A stretch of DNA of 64,000 nt, from NCBI GenBank assembly GCA_029224465.1, contig JAQXUQ010000006.1, positions 124,001-188,000 of the forward strand, in the 5' to 3' direction. Positions 62,273 through 64,000 of the stretch are shown piece after piece. Each line of letters starts with the position of its first letter. Position 1 is the first letter of the stretch. Source of the DNA: Bacillota bacterium. Lineage in GTDB: Bacteria > Bacillota > Clostridia > Lachnospirales > Lachnospiraceae. The position numbers were made by a program, and so were the translations under genes. Below the pieces are notes generated by a model that saw only the letters and a list, made by a program, of their open reading frames with translations, made no database searches and had not been told where the DNA came from.

Positions 62273-63235
62273 ATGGCAGAGAGAATCCCAGTTTATGTGA
62301 TCACCGGATTCCTTGAAAGCGGCAAAACATCATTCTTCGCATACACAATCGGGCAGCCTTATTTCCAGTCCAAAGAGAGGACACTTCTGATCCTCTGCGA
62401 AGAGGGAGAAGTGGAGTACAGCGAAAAACTCCTGAAGCATACCCGTACAGATGTCGTTACCGTGGAGAAGCAGGAAGATCTTACGCCTGCGTTCATGATG
62501 GCGCTCAACGCCAAATATCATCCGGGCCGTGTCCTGATCGAATGGAACGGCATGTGGAATTACAAGGAGTTCCGTCTTCCGAGCGCCTGGATGCTGGAGC
62601 AGCAGATTACCTGCATTGATGCCTCAACATTCGGCGTATATTATTCGAACCTCGCGATGCGGTCCCTTTTGTTTGAAGAGCTAAAAGGTTCCGAACTGGT
62701 TATGTTCAACCGCTGCGACGATATCGATGAAGAGACGCTGATCAAATACAAGAGAAATGTCAAGGCGATCTGTCAGCAGGCGGATCTGATCTTCGAAGAT
62801 AAAGACGGCGAGATTGACATGACGACAGAAGAGGATCTTCCGTTTGATATCAATGCCGACGTCATTGATCTTAACAAGGGGATCGATTATGGCGTCTGGT
62901 ATCTTGACGCGATGGAGCATCCGGAAAGATATGACGGCAAAACAATCCGCTTCACCGGCATGGTTGCCCGCCCTGATGATTTTCCGAAGGGATACTTTGT
63001 CCCCGGCAGAATGGCGATGACCTGCTGCGCGCAGGATATGCAGTTTCTGGGGTACGCGTGTGCGTACGATCAGGAAAAGATTGACGCGATTAAGGAAAAG
63101 AGCTGGGTGGAAATCACGGCGGATGTCCGATTTGAGGATTTCAAGGAATATGAAGGAAAGGGTATCGTTCTTCACGCAAAGAGCGCGGCCCTGACCAGAG
63201 AACCGGAAGACGCGGTTGTCAATTTCGCCGGCTGA
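62273..63235 (+). CDS. CobW-like GTPase with YcgQ/DUF1980-like C-terminus
   Basis: A 320-residue protein. The N-terminal domain has the G3E P-loop ITGFLESGKTSFF (residues 10-22), but the G-C-x-C-C metal motif of CobW proteins is missing. The C-terminal part (FTGMVARPDDFPKGYFVPGR, then MTCCAQDMQFLGYAC) resembles the YcgQ/DUF1980 domain, whose cysteines lie in an MTCCxxD motif. YcgQ-type proteins go with CobW-like and YcgR-type permease genes. AGAAGGAG precedes the ATG at 62273. It is cotranscribed with the first GTPase. Confidence 0.85.
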   Translation: MAERIPVYVITGFLESGKTSFFAYTIGQPYFQSKERTLLILCEEGEVEYSEKLLKHTRTDVVTVEKQEDLTPAFMMALNAKYHPGRVLIEWNGMWNYKEFRLPSAWMLEQQITCIDASTFGVYYSNLAMRSLLFEELKGSELVMFNRCDDIDEETLIKYKRNVKAICQQADLIFEDKDGEIDMTTEEDLPFDINADVIDLNKGIDYGVWYLDAMEHPERYDGKTIRFTGMVARPDDFPKGYFVPGRMAMTCCAQDMQFLGYACAYDQEKIDAIKEKSWVEITADVRFEDFKEYEGKGIVLHAKSAALTREPEDAVVNFAG

Positions 63236-63260
63236 TCCGGCCTTCTCTAATATGTGTCAG

Positions 63261-63288
63261 CCGCAGGCAGCGCAGCCTGCGGCTTTTT
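63261..63288 (+). terminator. Intrinsic terminator after the CobW pair
   Basis: Stem CCGCAGGC (63261-63268) with GCCTGCGG (63275-63282), six-base loop, followed by CTTTTT. Confidence 0.9.
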
Positions 63289-63296
63289 ACAACCTG

Positions 63297-63338
63297 AAAA
63301 CAGCCCCGCAGAGAGATTTCAAACCACTCTGCAGGGCT
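63297..63338 (-). terminator. Intrinsic terminator of rpsT
   Basis: On the minus strand, AGCCCTGCAGAG (63338-63327) pairs with CTCTGCGGGGCT (63313-63302), including one G-T pair, and is followed by GTTTTC. Confidence 0.75.
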
Positions 63339-63378
63339 TGTTTCATCAATCGATTGAATTTATGAAATGCGGACGAGC

Positions 63379-63642
63379 TCAGTCCATTTTGGCTACGGAA
63401 GAAGCGAGCTTGGAAACTTTATTGGCAGCAGTATTCTTGTGAAGAACACCCTTTGTCGCAGCCTTGTCGATTGCAGCTTCCGCCTTCTTGAGGGCATCCT
63501 GCGCCGCAGCCTTGTCTCCGCTCTCAACAGCAGTGCGGACATTCTTGATGACGGACTTAACGCCGGTCCTGACAGCCTTGTTGGCCTCAGCCTTCTTGCT
63601 GCTGGTGAGAATTCTCTTCTTGGCAGATTTGATGTTTGCCAT
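63379..63642 (-). CDS. rpsT: 30S ribosomal protein S20
   Basis: An 87-residue primary rRNA-binding protein of the small subunit. It starts MANIKSAKKRIL and is a Lys/Ala-rich three-helix bundle with GVLHKNTAANKVSKLA near the C-terminus, as in all S20. GGAGG lies before the ATG at 63642; a frame extended to 63666 has no support. It is transcribed alone on the minus strand, convergent with the CobW pair and divergent from secG. Confidence 0.97.
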   Translation of the reverse strand: MANIKSAKKRILTSSKKAEANKAVRTGVKSVIKNVRTAVESGDKAAAQDALKKAEAAIDKAATKGVLHKNTAANKVSKLASSVAKMD

Positions 63643-63810
63643 GTAAAATACCTCCATATAAAACACGCGTGATTGGATTTTATGTTATATCCGGATGTAC
63701 TCCGCGATATCAGCCGCGATGTGCCATTGATCCGGACACGGACGTTCTTTGACACATACACCAAGATAATAACCATCTGCGGCGATAATGTCAAATACTT
63801 TATATTAATT

Positions 63811-63839
63811 CTTGCAGGAACCGGAAATCTGTGGTATAT
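63811..63839 (+). promoter_or_regulatory. Promoter of secG
   Basis: TTGCAG (63811-63816) and TATATA (63834-63839), overlapping TATAAT at 63836, with 17-base spacing, in the 258-base gap between rpsT and secG. Transcription would start near 63848. Confidence 0.65.
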
Positions 63840-63900
63840 AATTATCCATATGCGGAGACTTCTGCGCCTTCGCGATTACATGAATTTAAAGGATACTGAT

Positions 63901-64000
63901 ATGGGTACTGTTCGTTTAATCTTAACTATTGTTCTGATTATCATCAGCGTCGTTCTGACTGCCATCGTCCTGATGCAGGAGGGCAAGTCGCAGGGACTCG
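63901..64000 (+). CDS. secG: Preprotein translocase subunit SecG (3' end outside window)
   Basis: The first 33 codons of a SecG: MGTVRLILTIVLIIISVVLT as membrane helix 1, then AIVLMQEGKSQGL, the conserved cytoplasmic turn (L-x-Q-x-G-K-x-x-G-L). SecG assists SecYE in protein export. The gene runs off the window. Confidence 0.9.
   Translation, partial: MGTVRLILTIVLIIISVVLTAIVLMQEGKSQGL

Overview
The window looks like part of a chromosome from an anaerobic Bacillota, most likely a member of Clostridia (Lachnospirales-like). The evidence is a six-gene Rnf operon in the clostridial order C-D-G-E-A-B, a dgt-dnaG-rpoD-trmK-nif3 housekeeping run, a class A RNase P RNA (Bacilli have class B), and many single-membrane surface-glycan genes with no LPS genes. 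I cannot name the species. Most of the core genes are rich in GC-ending codons. Several stretches in the first 20 kb (roughly 1-2.6 kb, 4.4-10.7 kb and 14.7-19.7 kb) are clearly more AT-rich, so the glycan locus looks like a mosaic with acquired parts.

Positions 1-29.2 kb hold a large surface-glycan locus, all on the plus strand. It has a series of DUF4422 and GT8 glycosyltransferases (two fused, one split), an O-acyltransferase, a broken IS3-family insertion sequence, a YfhO-type membrane protein, GT2 and GT4 glycosyltransferases, a GT-D enzyme, several polytopic GT-C-like proteins (including a GtrII family member), a decayed acyltransferase, a PglK-like ABC flippase and a polymerase/ligase-like protein.

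Positions 29.5-34.6 kb hold the Rnf ferredoxin:NAD+ oxidoreductase operon. Accessory genes for it lie 7 kb downstream at 40.8-43.0 kb: an ApbE flavin transferase and, divergent from it, a NusG-domain-II protein and a Gx-type membrane protein. Between them, 34.7-40.7 kb is a second glycan module: FAD oxidoreductase, two GT2 enzymes, a DegT-type aminotransferase, a GtrA protein and a DUF6056 membrane protein. Its gene content resembles an aminosugar-transfer pathway that uses a polyprenyl-phosphate carrier. A UDP-glucuronate 4-epimerase-like gene, hslO (Hsp33) and a large membrane protein follow.

Positions 47-51.6 kb carry a minus-strand operon (MBOAT acyltransferase, SGNH-like partner, MFS transporter). 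Just upstream of it are two minus-strand tRNA-Leu genes with tandem terminators. From 52 kb the genes are housekeeping: dgt, dnaG, rpoD, trmK, a Nif3 family gene, a nucleoside kinase, rnpB, a membrane-anchored trypsin-like protein, two different CobW-type GTPases, rpsT on the minus strand, and the start of secG at the window edge.

I found no CRISPR array, prophage, plasmid origin or recognisable anti-phage system. The most unusual items are the Arn-like module in a Gram-positive setting, the altered flavinylation motif in RnfG, the CobW pair, a 42-bp imperfect hairpin at 47.0 kb, the refoldable tandem tRNA terminators, and GC-rich low-complexity inserts spread over many otherwise unrelated proteins.
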